A stretch of DNA of 64,000 nucleotides from Flavobacterium sp. LC2016-01 (GTDB lineage Bacteria; Bacteroidota; Bacteroidia; Flavobacteriales; Flavobacteriaceae): positions 310,001-374,000 of the forward strand of contig NZ_WMIC01000005.1 in assembly GCF_009711135.1 (NCBI RefSeq), read 5' to 3'. Position numbers and translations under genes: made by a program. The stretch's first letter is position 1. Each line of letters starts with the position of its first letter. Positions 32,776 to 42,191 of this stretch are shown piece after piece. The notes below the pieces were generated by a model. The model had not been told where the DNA came from and did no database searches. It worked only from the letters and a program-made list of their open reading frames with translations.

Positions 32776-35070
32776 ATGAAAAACAGATATATAAAATATT
32801 TTATTACGCTGTCCATTTTTTTTGTTTTTGGATGCAGCAACACTAAATATTTACCCGAAGGCGATTTGCTTTATACCGGCGCTTCAGTAAAAGTGAAAGA
32901 TTCGATTATTAAAAAGAAAGACCGAAAAGCTTTAGAAAACCAGCTTGAAGATTTGCTTCGCCCAAAACCAAACAAACAATTTTTGGGTCTTCGCCCGAAA
33001 TTATGGTTTTATAATATTGCGGGCCAGCCAAAAAAAGACAAAGGGTTTCGATATTGGCTTCGAACAAAAGTGGGCGAGGAACCGGTACTTTTCAGTAAAG
33101 TTGATTTAGATTATAATGCATCGGTTTTGCGAAATTTTACAGAAAACAAAGGGTATTTTAAAACTCGCGTAAGTGCCGATTCGACTGTTCGAAATAAAAG
33201 AGTAACAGCGGAATATATTGTTGTGCCAAAAGAACGGTACATCATTAAAAGCGTGACTTTTCCTGATGATTCATTGGCAATGTCAAGAATTATTGGAAGG
33301 TCAAGCCGAAGAAGTTTGTTGAAAGTTGGAAATCCGTATGATTTGGATGTTATAAAGGCTGAAAGAGAAAGGATAGACGCTAGATTAAAAGAAAAAGGCT
33401 ATTACTATTTTAATCCCGATTATATTTTGGCTAAAGTAGACAGCAGTAAAGGCGATCATGAAGTAAAAATCAGATTGGTCATAAAAGACGACGCTCCTCC
33501 GAAAGCGCTGACGGCTTATAAAATTGATAAAATCATTGTTTATCCAAATTTCTCCATTTCTAAAGACAGTGTAAAATATAAACCTGAAGACGTTGTTCAG
33601 TACAAAGATTTTACAATCATAGATACAGCAGATACTTTTAATCCAAGAGTTTTTGACCGAACGATATATTTTAAAAAAGGCGATTTATACAACAGAAAAG
33701 ATCACAATTTGACTTTAAACCGATTTGTAAATTTGGGTACTTTCAGTTTTGTGAAAAATGAATTTAGAACTTCAGACAGTATAAAAAATGCACTGGATTC
33801 CTATTATTATTTGACGCTTTTGCCAAAGAAATTCATTCGTGTTGAGGTTTTGGGAAAAACAAATTCAGCGAGTTATACGGGTACAGAAATCAATGTAAAC
33901 TGGAACAATCGAAATTTATTTCGCGGAGCCGAATTGCTGACTGTTTCTGTTTTTGGAGGTGCCGATTTTCAGCTTTCAGGAACGAATAATGGCAAAAATA
34001 TCTACAAATTAGGAACAGAAACCAGTTTAACCTGGCCTAGATTTATTTCGCCTTTTCATATTGAAGGTTCGAGCGAATATGTTCCAAGAACAAAAGCCAC
34101 ACTTCGTTATGAATATCAAAACAGAACTCAATTGTATGCTTTGAATTCGTTTAAAACTTCTTTTGGTTATTTATGGAAAGAAAATGCGCGAAAAGAACAT
34201 CAATTGAATGTAATGGATATTACTTATGTGAGCCCGAATCACGTGACGGCAGAATATTTAGAAGATGCCAAAGATGATGAAGCCTTAAAAAAGGTAATTG
34301 AAAAACAATTAATTTTTGGACCAACTTATACTTACACGTACACTAATACGATGCAAAAACGTAAAAAAAACACCTTTTACTTTAGCGGAGAATTAGATTT
34401 GGCTGGAAATGTAACTGGTTTAATTACGGGAGCAAATGCTAAAAAGAATGATACGATTAAAATTTTTGATGTTCCGTTTAGCCAATATGCCAAGATTAGA
34501 GGTGATTTCAGACATTATTTAAAATTAGGAAAAGAAAGCGAGTTAGCCAGCCGAATTATTGTTGGGGCTGGTATTCCTTATGGGAATTCGGGTGTTTTGC
34601 CAACATCAAAACAGTTTGTAGTGGGAGGAACAAATAGTATTCGTGCTTTTAGAGCAAGGTCAATAGGTCCTGGAAGCTATTTAAATACAGTGACTACTAA
34701 TGATTATCTGCCAGATCAGTCGGGAGATTTGAAATTAGAATTCAGTACGGAATATAGGGCGAAACTTTTCAGTATTGTGCGAGGCGCAGCGTTTATTGAT
34801 GCAGGAAATATTTGGCTTGTAAATGCCGATCCAAATAAACCGGGTGCAGAATTTTCTAAAGATTTTATGAAAGAAATCGCAGTAGGCGCGGGCGTAGGTT
34901 TACGATTTGACGTGTCTTTCTTTATATTAAGAACCGATTTGGCATTTCCGCTCAGAAAACCCTATTTGCCTGACGGCCAAAGATGGGTAATTAAAGACAT
35001 CGATTTTGGAAGCGGACCTTGGAGAAAAGAAAACCTGATTCTAAATATTGCTATTGGATATCCGTTTTAA
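32776..35070 (+). CDS. tamL: TamL, lipidated BamA/TamA-family outer-membrane protein
   Basis: A 764-residue Omp85-family protein. The signal sequence ends in a lipobox, FVFGC (C20), then SNTKYLPEGD; this lipid anchor distinguishes Bacteroidota TamL from proteobacterial TamA. Periplasmic POTRA-like repeats (residues about 30-390) precede a 16-strand barrel, with the conserved strand-12 to lid motif region GGTNSIRAFRARSIGPGSY and C-terminal strand LNIAIGYPF ending in phenylalanine. It forms the TAM system with the upstream tamB product in outer-membrane homeostasis. It is followed by a fold-back repeat. Confidence 0.93.
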   Translation: MKNRYIKYFITLSIFFVFGCSNTKYLPEGDLLYTGASVKVKDSIIKKKDRKALENQLEDLLRPKPNKQFLGLRPKLWFYNIAGQPKKDKGFRYWLRTKVGEEPVLFSKVDLDYNASVLRNFTENKGYFKTRVSADSTVRNKRVTAEYIVVPKERYIIKSVTFPDDSLAMSRIIGRSSRRSLLKVGNPYDLDVIKAERERIDARLKEKGYYYFNPDYILAKVDSSKGDHEVKIRLVIKDDAPPKALTAYKIDKIIVYPNFSISKDSVKYKPEDVVQYKDFTIIDTADTFNPRVFDRTIYFKKGDLYNRKDHNLTLNRFVNLGTFSFVKNEFRTSDSIKNALDSYYYLTLLPKKFIRVEVLGKTNSASYTGTEINVNWNNRNLFRGAELLTVSVFGGADFQLSGTNNGKNIYKLGTETSLTWPRFISPFHIEGSSEYVPRTKATLRYEYQNRTQLYALNSFKTSFGYLWKENARKEHQLNVMDITYVSPNHVTAEYLEDAKDDEALKKVIEKQLIFGPTYTYTYTNTMQKRKKNTFYFSGELDLAGNVTGLITGANAKKNDTIKIFDVPFSQYAKIRGDFRHYLKLGKESELASRIIVGAGIPYGNSGVLPTSKQFVVGGTNSIRAFRARSIGPGSYLNTVTTNDYLPDQSGDLKLEFSTEYRAKLFSIVRGAAFIDAGNIWLVNADPNKPGAEFSKDFMKEIAVGAGVGLRFDVSFFILRTDLAFPLRKPYLPDGQRWVIKDIDFGSGPWRKENLILNIAIGYPF

Positions 35071-35080
35071 AGATTTTTGC

Positions 35081-35214
35081 TTGCCACGAATTACACGAAT
35101 TGCACGAATTTTTTGGAACGCATAAATTTTAATTTTTCGAATTTTTAATTTGTGAAATTGATTCATTTATACAAAGCTGAGATTAGTGGAAATTCGTGTA
35201 ATTCGTGGCGAAAA
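35081..35214. repeat. Fold-back element, GCCACGAATT inverted pair, copy 1
   Basis: GCCACGAATTACACGAATT near 35081-35099 is repeated in inverse as AATTCGTGTAATTCGTGGC near 35191-35211, about 90 bases apart. The same arrangement lies in front of ilvA at 43446-43524. Reading through the right arm adds a false N-terminus to the next gene. Confidence 0.75.
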
Positions 35215-35275
35215 AAAAGAATCGTGGCGAAAAAAACTAAAAAAAGAAGTAAATTCGTCTAAACATTTTATTAGA

Positions 35276-35911
35276 ATGCAAAACTTAATGAAAAGAATTA
35301 TCGGTATTAGTGTCATTGTTTTAGTCATTATTTTGGCTTTTAAATATTGCCAATTCAAAAAAGACGACGATTCCGATATTCAATACAACACCAATTTAAT
35401 TCAGCAACAGATTCTTAATGTTGGAAAATTGGTTGTCACCGAAGGACATTTTTCAGAAGTCATTACGTATAAAAATCAGCAGAAATATTTCATGGACATG
35501 ATTTCTTTTGAGAAGAAAGCCCTTGTTGTTGTAAATGCAAATGTTACGGTTGCTTACGATTTGCACAAAATGAAATATGATATTGATGAAAAAAATAAAA
35601 CGATTACGATTTTAAACATCCCAAAAGAAGAAATTACCATCAATCCCGATATTCAGTTTTATGATGTAGAACAAAGCAAACTGAATCCGTTTACGGGCGA
35701 TGACTACAATAAAATCAATAAATCGGTAAAAGCGAATCTGGCTAAAAAAATCGAAACATCTTCATTAAAAACAAACGCCGAAAATCGATTAATAAGCGAA
35801 TTGTCTAAGATCTTAATTATGACCAATTCAATGGGTTGGAAATTGCAATATAATGGAAAAACTATTGAATCTGAGACTGAGTTAAATCAGGATTTGAGTT
35901 CAAAGTTGTAA
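35276..35911 (+). CDS. DUF4230 domain protein, membrane-anchored
   Basis: A 211-residue protein with an N-terminal membrane helix (IIGISVIVLVIILAFKY) and a DUF4230 domain (about residues 45-200: VGKLVVTEGHFSEVITYKNQ, VVVNANVTVAYDLHKMKYDID, IPKEEITINPDIQFYDVEQS). The role is unknown; the domain is expected to face the periplasm. An open frame reaches back to 35186, but the extra 30 residues are read from the fold-back repeat and should not be included. The ATG at 35288 (MKRIIG) is an alternative start. It lies after tamL on the same strand. Confidence 0.85.
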   Translation: MQNLMKRIIGISVIVLVIILAFKYCQFKKDDDSDIQYNTNLIQQQILNVGKLVVTEGHFSEVITYKNQQKYFMDMISFEKKALVVVNANVTVAYDLHKMKYDIDEKNKTITILNIPKEEITINPDIQFYDVEQSKLNPFTGDDYNKINKSVKANLAKKIETSSLKTNAENRLISELSKILIMTNSMGWKLQYNGKTIESETELNQDLSSKL

Positions 35912-35917
35912 AAAAAG

Positions 35918-35992
35918 AATCTCGCAAAGACGCAGAGTCGCAAAGCAAACTTGTTAAGTAAAAACTTTGCGACTCTGCGTCTTTGCGAGATT
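35918..35992. repeat. Long perfect palindrome (GCAAAGACGCAGAGTCGC type), terminator-like
   Basis: Perfect 28-base arms (35918-35945 and 35965-35992) with a 19-base loop, an A run before and seven or more A after. It is placed between convergent genes, so it may stop transcription from both sides. I recognise the CGCAAAGACGCAGAG motif as a dispersed repeat of Bacteroidota. Confidence 0.8.
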
Positions 35993-36043
35993 AAAAAAAA
36001 TCTGTAGAATCTGCTTAAATCTGTAAAATCTGTGTGCAATAAT

Positions 36044-37801
36044 TTAAGCGGTCTCTTTGTCAAAAATCAAATCCAATCCGCCAGCAATTAAATGCGCAAC
36101 TTCAGGACGTTTTTCTTTCAATTGATCCAAATGAACCAATACTTCCTGAAGCAGTTGTTTTTCATCAGAATCCTTTAAAAGTTCTGCGATTTCAATTGTT
36201 AACAGCCAATCGTTAGAATGATTGTTTTTAACTTTTTCAAAAACAGATTTTAATTCGGTTTTAGCATCTTTATTATTTCTGATGTTTCGAACTGTGGCGT
36301 ATAAAACTTCCAATTCATCACGCTCATCAGTATGTTTCGCTTTAATTGTTTTAGTTGTCGGAACGATATTGATTAAATCAAAACTATTCACATCGGCTGG
36401 ACCTGAAAAAGCAGAAACCACTTTTTTACCAATTGCCATATCATAATTTCCCCAATCAGGCTGAAACAAAATCGTTTCGCCATGCGTTACAGTACAGTTT
36501 CTAAAGCTAATCAAGATAATTTCGCCGTGTAAATTTCGTGAACCTGTAATAATTTCGCCTTCAACAATAATATTGCCTTCAAATTCCAGTTTCACTGTTT
36601 CATTTTCAACGATGCTGTAAGCCTGTAAATCCTTCGGACTCATATCTTCAATCGCTAAATTGAAGCCTTTCAGTTTTCCAATCGGGCTTCCAAATCCGTG
36701 AGGATGCGTTAAAGTTCCGTGTCCAACTAATTCTTTTTCGCGATAAGCCAAAGCTGTTTTTCCAGTGGTCTGAATGTAAACTGGTTTTCCTTCTTCTTCA
36801 ATTACATTGGTAAAAACACCAGAAATCTGCAAACCAGTACTCAATTCAATAGTTCCCAAAGCATTCGACTGAATCAGTTTCTGAATTCCAGAAAGTCCTC
36901 CGGTACGTAAAGCCATTTTATTTGCAAATTCTTCTAAAATCAAACTCAAATAAGAGAAAGTTGGCGTTACATACAGCTGTGGCTGTAATTGCGTAATATC
37001 AAAATTTTGATTGGCCGCTGAAATATCATAAGGGATTTTCTTAACATTCTCGGTCATACACCAAGCGCTTTCTCCAATAGAAGAAAGTAATCCGGCACCG
37101 TATATTTTTGGATTTTCAACTGTTCCAATTAATCCGTATTCCACTGTCCACCAATGTAAATTACGAATTTGAGCCATTTCAGATAATTCGCCCATGTTGT
37201 TTTGCAAATCGGCAACGGCTTTTTCGGCTTCGTCAATTTTTTCTTGTGGCGTATCTTCGGCTTCTTTCAAAATCGAAAGCAGACGAATCGCTTCGTACAT
37301 CTGATAATCTTTATGAGAAGAAATTGCTTTGCATCCAATTTCGCCAAAACGTCTTAAATATTCTGCATATTCAGGATTCGCAATAATAGGAGCATGGCCG
37401 GCACCTTCGTGAATAATGTCTGGAGCTGGTGTGTATTCAATATGTTCTAATTGTCGGATATCCGAAGCAATAACCAAAACATTATAAGCTTGAAATTCCA
37501 TAAAAGCATTTGGCGGAATAAATCCATCAACGGCAACTGCGGCCCATCCAATTTCGGTCAGGATTCGGTTCATTCCGTACATACTCGGAATAGAATCAAT
37601 TTCGATTCCGGTTTTTTTCAAGCCATCTAAATAGGAGTGATGTGCAACTTTAGAAAGGTAATCTACATTTTTACGCATTACATAACGCCAAACCGCTTGA
37701 TTGATAGGAGTGTAATCGCTATAGTCTTGAGGTTTAATGAATTGCTTTAAATGTTTAGGCAATCGCTCTAATAATGGATTTGTTTCTATAGATGCATTCA
37801 T
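36044..37801 (-). CDS. Aromatic amino acid hydroxylase (phenylalanine 4-monooxygenase family)
   Basis: A 585-residue pterin-dependent, iron-containing monooxygenase; phenylalanine to tyrosine is the likely reaction. The catalytic part (residues about 20-330) shows PDIIHEGAGHAPIIANPEYAEYL, with the two histidine ligands, and WWTVEYGL, with the glutamate ligand. The C-terminal 250 residues extend beyond the compact bacterial PhhA and are typical of the long Bacteroidota form; their role is unclear. It is encoded alone; a truncated haemoglobin gene lies 136 bases upstream on the same strand. No pterin carbinolamine dehydratase gene is in the window. Confidence 0.92.
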   Translation of the reverse strand: MNASIETNPLLERLPKHLKQFIKPQDYSDYTPINQAVWRYVMRKNVDYLSKVAHHSYLDGLKKTGIEIDSIPSMYGMNRILTEIGWAAVAVDGFIPPNAFMEFQAYNVLVIASDIRQLEHIEYTPAPDIIHEGAGHAPIIANPEYAEYLRRFGEIGCKAISSHKDYQMYEAIRLLSILKEAEDTPQEKIDEAEKAVADLQNNMGELSEMAQIRNLHWWTVEYGLIGTVENPKIYGAGLLSSIGESAWCMTENVKKIPYDISAANQNFDITQLQPQLYVTPTFSYLSLILEEFANKMALRTGGLSGIQKLIQSNALGTIELSTGLQISGVFTNVIEEEGKPVYIQTTGKTALAYREKELVGHGTLTHPHGFGSPIGKLKGFNLAIEDMSPKDLQAYSIVENETVKLEFEGNIIVEGEIITGSRNLHGEIILISFRNCTVTHGETILFQPDWGNYDMAIGKKVVSAFSGPADVNSFDLINIVPTTKTIKAKHTDERDELEVLYATVRNIRNNKDAKTELKSVFEKVKNNHSNDWLLTIEIAELLKDSDEKQLLQEVLVHLDQLKEKRPEVAHLIAGGLDLIFDKETA

Positions 37802-37937
37802 TTCGAAAACGTTGTAGATTAGAATGTAAAATTACGAATTTAGACCGCTAATTTCTGCTATTCATCACAAAATTTTTACTCGAAAGTGTGTTTTATTGCG
37901 TTTTTGTAGGTTTTTAAGTTTTGCGTATTTTATTTTT

Positions 37938-38348
37938 TTACGGCTTCTTTATTGAATTTCTCAATTCATTCTCAGCATTTCTAAAATATTCAATTTTATG
38001 ATTAAACATAAAAGCCATATTAGTGGCACGCATTTTAGCCTCTTCTGTTAATGGACCTGCAAATTGTTTATCAATAGTAGTGTTGAAAATTTCAATCCAG
38101 CGGTCAAAGTGCGTTTTATCAACCGGCAATTGTTTGTGAGGAGGAAAAGGAGTTCCTGAATAAGCACGAACGTCAAACAAAATAGTCTGCCAGAAACCAT
38201 ACATTTTCTGTAAATGCGGTTCCCAGCGATCTTGCAGTTTGTCATTAAAAATGGGTCCAATAAGGTCATCTTTTCTAACATTATCATAAAAACTGTTCAC
38301 CATTTGTTTGATGTCTTCTATAGTCGAAATATCTTTAAGCGCTGCCAT
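37938..38348 (-). CDS. Group III truncated haemoglobin
   Basis: A 136-residue 2-on-2 globin. It has the group III pattern: VNSFYDNVRKDDLIGPIF, WEPHLQKMYGFWQTILF, a proximal histidine in PVDKTHFDRWIEIF, and the C-terminal RATNMAFMFNHKIEYF. Such proteins bind oxygen, NO or sulfide; the physiological ligand is not settled. It has its own TAnnTTTG promoter box. The downstream hydroxylase uses O2, but a functional link is only a guess. Confidence 0.92.
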   Translation of the reverse strand: MAALKDISTIEDIKQMVNSFYDNVRKDDLIGPIFNDKLQDRWEPHLQKMYGFWQTILFDVRAYSGTPFPPHKQLPVDKTHFDRWIEIFNTTIDKQFAGPLTEEAKMRATNMAFMFNHKIEYFRNAENELRNSIKKP

Positions 38349-38731
38349 TTTTTCTGTCTAAATATGAATTGCAAAAATACGACTTAACTTCTTCTTATTT
38401 CTATGATATTTGTCATTTTCGGCTCTTTTATTTTGATAAGATCGCTATTAATTAATGATTTTTAAGAGGTTTAAAAGATTGATTTTGAGGTTATTGTTTG
38501 TAAGATTTTTTTAAAAGTAAGATTTTGCTTGTTTTAAAAATGTATTTATTTGATAATTAAATAGTTGTAAAAAATATTGATAAGTTTTTGTAAAGGTGAA
38601 ATTTTGTGTTGATGTGTATTTGTAAAGTTAAATAAATATGAATTTAATTAAAATTAACATAATATTGATATGAATTAATAAAATTATGCTTAATAAATAA
38701 GAAAAATTTAATTAACAAAAAACCAAAAAAA
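38349..38731. promoter_or_regulatory. Divergent promoter region of the globin and GH30 genes
   Basis: The globin -7 box TATTTTTG is on the minus strand at 38379-38372. The remaining 350 bases are very AT-rich, with stretches such as AATTAATAAAATTATG. I could not identify the GH30 promoter or any hairpin. Confidence 0.45.
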
Positions 38732-41700
38732 ATGCACAAAACCACTCAAAAACCTACAAATCGAGTAATTGCTTTAATAATGCCAGTCATTATAATGCTT
38801 TTACTTATTACTAAAACAAATGCTCAGTCGGTTACTCCATGGATGACTACTGGCGATCAAACGAAATTAATTCAACAGCAGACTGCTGTAAATTTCGGAA
38901 CCAATTCAGGAACTAATCCTTCTACAGTAACTGTTAATGCAGGAACTACTTATCAAACAATGGACGGCTTTGGTTACACACTTACCGAAGGAAGCTGTGA
39001 AGTAATCAGCGGTATGGCGGCAACACAGCAAAATCAGCTTTTGAATGACTTATATAATCCAACAACAGGTTTAAACGCCAATGTTATTCGTATTAGTATA
39101 GGAGCATCAGATTTAAGCAGTTCTTCTTATAGTTATAACGAAACTTCGGGAGATACAAATATGAATAACTTTAGTTTAAACGGACCAGATTTAACCTATT
39201 TAATTCCGATTATTAAAAAGATTCAGCTTATTAATCCGAACATAAAAATACTTGCAACACCTTGGTCGCCTCCGCGCTGGATGAAAACGAATAATTCGTG
39301 GGTTGGAGGGAACTTGCAAACACAATATTATGCCGCTTATGCCAAATATTTTGTCAAATATTTTGATGCAATGGCCGCACAGGGAATTTCAATTTGGGGA
39401 ATCACACCTCAAAATGAGCCGGAAAATCCAAATAATGAGCCAAGTATGCTGATGAATTCAACAGAGCAAAAGAATTTTATCAATCAGCAGCTTGGTCCAC
39501 AAATGGCGGCGGCAGGTTATGGAAATATAAAAATTATTGCTTTTGACCATAATTGCGATAATACTGCATATCCGATAGATGTTTTAAATAATAGCAGTTA
39601 TGTAGATGGCGCAGCATTTCACTTGTATTTAGGAAATATCTCTGCAATGTCAACTGTAAAAACGCAAACAAATAAAAACGTTTATTTTACAGAACAATAC
39701 ACAGGTTCTGGAGGAAATTTCAGCGGCGATTTTGGCTGGCACATGCAAAACGTTGTTATTGGCAGTACAACTAACTGGGCGAAAACAGTTCTAGAATGGA
39801 ATGCTGCAAACAACTCTAGTTTAGGACCTCACACGCCAGGAGGCTGTAATAGCTGTTTGGGAGCTGTAACGGTAACAAGCAGTACAACTTATACTAAAAA
39901 TGTAGCGTATTATATTATTGGTCAAATCTCAAAATTTGTAAAACCGGGCGCTTTAAGAATTGCGTCTTCAAGTACAAGCGGCAGTATTCTTTCGGTTGGA
40001 TTTAAAAATCCTGACGGATCGATTGCGCTTTTGGTTTACAATTCGGGATCATCTTCTAATACCATAAAAGTTGTTTCTGGATCTTCTGCATTTGATTATG
40101 CGGTTCCTGCAGGATCGGCAGTAACATTTAATTGGTCGGCGGGAGCTCCTGTTGCAGTGACAGGTGTTAGTGTGAGTCCGACCACTGCAAGCGTTGGGGT
40201 AAACAGCACACAACAATTGACAGCAACAGTTGCTCCGAGTAATGCAACAAATCAAAATGTGACATGGAGTTCAAGCAATACGGCGGTTGCAACTGTAAAC
40301 TCAAGCGGACTTGTAACGGGGGTTTCTGCAGGTACAGCAACAATAACGGTAACAACTCAGGACGGGAATAAAACCGCGACCTCAGCGATTACGGTAACAA
40401 TTGTTGCGGTAACAGGAGTTACAGTTTCACCAGCTTCGGCTTCAATTTTTGCAGGGCAGACACAGCAATTAACGGCAACAGTTTCGCCAAGCAATGCTTC
40501 AAATACAAATGTAACATGGAGTTCGAGCAATACAGCAGTTGCAACCGTAAATTCCAGCGGATTAGTAACAGGTGTAGCACAGGGAACGGCAACAATTACT
40601 GCTACAACTGTTAGCGGAAGCAAAACCGCAACAAGCTCATTTACAATTCAAGGACAACAGCCTTACGGAGGAACTCCCGCTTCGATTCCGGGAATAATTC
40701 AAGCCGAGAATTATGATTTAGGCGGACAAAATGTAGCTTATAATGATAATGAAACAGCAAATCAAGGAGGTGCATATCGTACTTCTGAAGGTGTTGATGT
40801 CACCGGAATTTCAGGAACTTCTGGCTATACTGTTGGCTGGACTGCTAATGGCGAGTGGCTGGAATATACTGCAAATGTTACTGCGGGAACTTATACAATC
40901 GACGCAACAGTTTCGACTATAAATTCAGGAAAACAGCTTCGTATTTTATTAGATGGAACTGTTTTGACAACGGTTTCAGTTCCAAATACAGGTTCTTGGG
41001 ATACTTTTCAAACAGTTTCTATTCCAAATATCACTTTTGCAGGAGGAAATAATAAAGTTTTACGCTTCGAAATTATTGGCGGCGACTTTAATATAGATAA
41101 AATTGAAGTAAAAAGTGTAGCAGTTGTTCCAGTAACTTCTGTTGCAGTTAGTCCAACATCAGCTTCAATTTTAGTTGGAAATACAACACAATTAACGGCA
41201 ACAGTTTCGCCTACAAATGCGACTAACAAAAATGTAACTTGGAGTTCAAGTAATACTTCTGTTGCAACTGTAAATTCATCTGGATTAGTTTCTGGAGTTG
41301 CTGCAGGTTCGGCAACAATTACTGTTACAACTGCAGATGGTGCAAAAACAGCCACAAGTGCGATTACTGTTACGGCCTCTTCAACTGGTTTCCCAGGATA
41401 TTATAATATTATTTCAAGAAATAGCAATAAAGGATTAGATGTTGCGGATAATTCGACTTCGAGCGGTGGACGTATTCAGCAGTATGATATTACAAGCGGA
41501 GGCGGAAGCAATCAGCGCTGGAAATTTGTTTCGGATGGAAGCGGGAATTATTACATTATTGTAAAATCGACAGGAATGTATTTAGCTGTTGAAAATAATG
41601 GAACTGGTGACGGATTAAAAGTACAGCAGCGAACATTAGCGGCTTCAAATGAATTTAAATGGACCGTTACTGATCTTGGTACTGGTTATTATAAAATTAT

Positions 41701-42112
41701 CAATTTAAACAGCGGAAAATCACTTGATGTAGAAAATGTCTCTACTTCAAATGGGGCAAATATTCAGGTTTGGGCTTATACAGGCGGACTAAATCAGCAA
41801 TGGCAATTTGTTCAGGTTGAATCTACAGCCAAGAAAGCTTTGGTGCAGACAATTCCGGCAGAAGAAGAGAATCAAAATGACATGGTAATTTTTGTTAGTT
41901 CATCAAATGATTATTTAAAAATTGATACCAATCACAAAGGAAATGCGACAGTGGAAATATTCTCAGTTGAAGGTATAAGCGTTCTGAAGAAAAACATGAA
42001 TTTTGAAGGAAGTCAGGCTGAAATTGAAATTTCAAGATTGCCAAAAGGCATTTATGTGGTAAGAGTAAATGACAGTACGGGAACTTATACTAAAAAAGTG
42101 CTGAAACAATAA
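38732..42112 (+). CDS. Multidomain GH30 glycosidase secreted by T9SS
   Basis: An 1126-residue extracellular glycan hydrolase. The order is: signal peptide (to about 32), GH30 domain (about 55-455; acid/base E in TPQNEPE, nucleophile E in VYFTEQYTG), two bacterial Ig-like BIG2 domains (about 472-635), a CBM6-type module (about 643-790, PGIIQAENYDLGG), a third BIG2 (about 797-880), a ricin/CBM13-type lectin (886-1028, with QRWKF and QQWQF) and a T9SS type A sorting domain ending IYVVRVNDSTGTYTKKVLKQ. GH30 enzymes act on beta-1,6-glucan, glucosylceramide or xylan types; the sequence does not settle which. The three BIG2 segments are near-identical at the DNA level. It is not next to a SusCD pair. 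Confidence 0.93.
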   Translation: MHKTTQKPTNRVIALIMPVIIMLLLITKTNAQSVTPWMTTGDQTKLIQQQTAVNFGTNSGTNPSTVTVNAGTTYQTMDGFGYTLTEGSCEVISGMAATQQNQLLNDLYNPTTGLNANVIRISIGASDLSSSSYSYNETSGDTNMNNFSLNGPDLTYLIPIIKKIQLINPNIKILATPWSPPRWMKTNNSWVGGNLQTQYYAAYAKYFVKYFDAMAAQGISIWGITPQNEPENPNNEPSMLMNSTEQKNFINQQLGPQMAAAGYGNIKIIAFDHNCDNTAYPIDVLNNSSYVDGAAFHLYLGNISAMSTVKTQTNKNVYFTEQYTGSGGNFSGDFGWHMQNVVIGSTTNWAKTVLEWNAANNSSLGPHTPGGCNSCLGAVTVTSSTTYTKNVAYYIIGQISKFVKPGALRIASSSTSGSILSVGFKNPDGSIALLVYNSGSSSNTIKVVSGSSAFDYAVPAGSAVTFNWSAGAPVAVTGVSVSPTTASVGVNSTQQLTATVAPSNATNQNVTWSSSNTAVATVNSSGLVTGVSAGTATITVTTQDGNKTATSAITVTIVAVTGVTVSPASASIFAGQTQQLTATVSPSNASNTNVTWSSSNTAVATVNSSGLVTGVAQGTATITATTVSGSKTATSSFTIQGQQPYGGTPASIPGIIQAENYDLGGQNVAYNDNETANQGGAYRTSEGVDVTGISGTSGYTVGWTANGEWLEYTANVTAGTYTIDATVSTINSGKQLRILLDGTVLTTVSVPNTGSWDTFQTVSIPNITFAGGNNKVLRFEIIGGDFNIDKIEVKSVAVVPVTSVAVSPTSASILVGNTTQLTATVSPTNATNKNVTWSSSNTSVATVNSSGLVSGVAAGSATITVTTADGAKTATSAITVTASSTGFPGYYNIISRNSNKGLDVADNSTSSGGRIQQYDITSGGGSNQRWKFVSDGSGNYYIIVKSTGMYLAVENNGTGDGLKVQQRTLAASNEFKWTVTDLGTGYYKIINLNSGKSLDVENVSTSNGANIQVWAYTGGLNQQWQFVQVESTAKKALVQTIPAEEENQNDMVIFVSSSNDYLKIDTNHKGNATVEIFSVEGISVLKKNMNFEGSQAEIEISRLPKGIYVVRVNDSTGTYTKKVLKQ

Positions 42113-42156
42113 ATTACAAATCTAGAATTCAATTAGTAATTTTATATTTGATTTTA

Positions 42157-42188
42157 AAAGGCTGTCTACGGTTAATAGACAGCCTTTT
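42157..42188. terminator. Bidirectional intrinsic terminator
   Basis: Arms AAAGGCTGTCT and AGACAGCCTTT with T after and A before. It lies between the convergent GH30 and ilvA genes. Confidence 0.85.
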
Positions 42189-42191
42189 TGT

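Noticed and set aside
35186..35275. N-terminal extension of the DUF4230 gene
   Set aside because: The codons come from the fold-back repeat; the membrane helix and family start lie downstream.
40049..41355. Several minus-strand frames of 60-115 codons
   Set aside because: They lie opposite the repeated BIG2 and CBM6 coding DNA of the GH30 gene and repeat the same motifs as a consequence.
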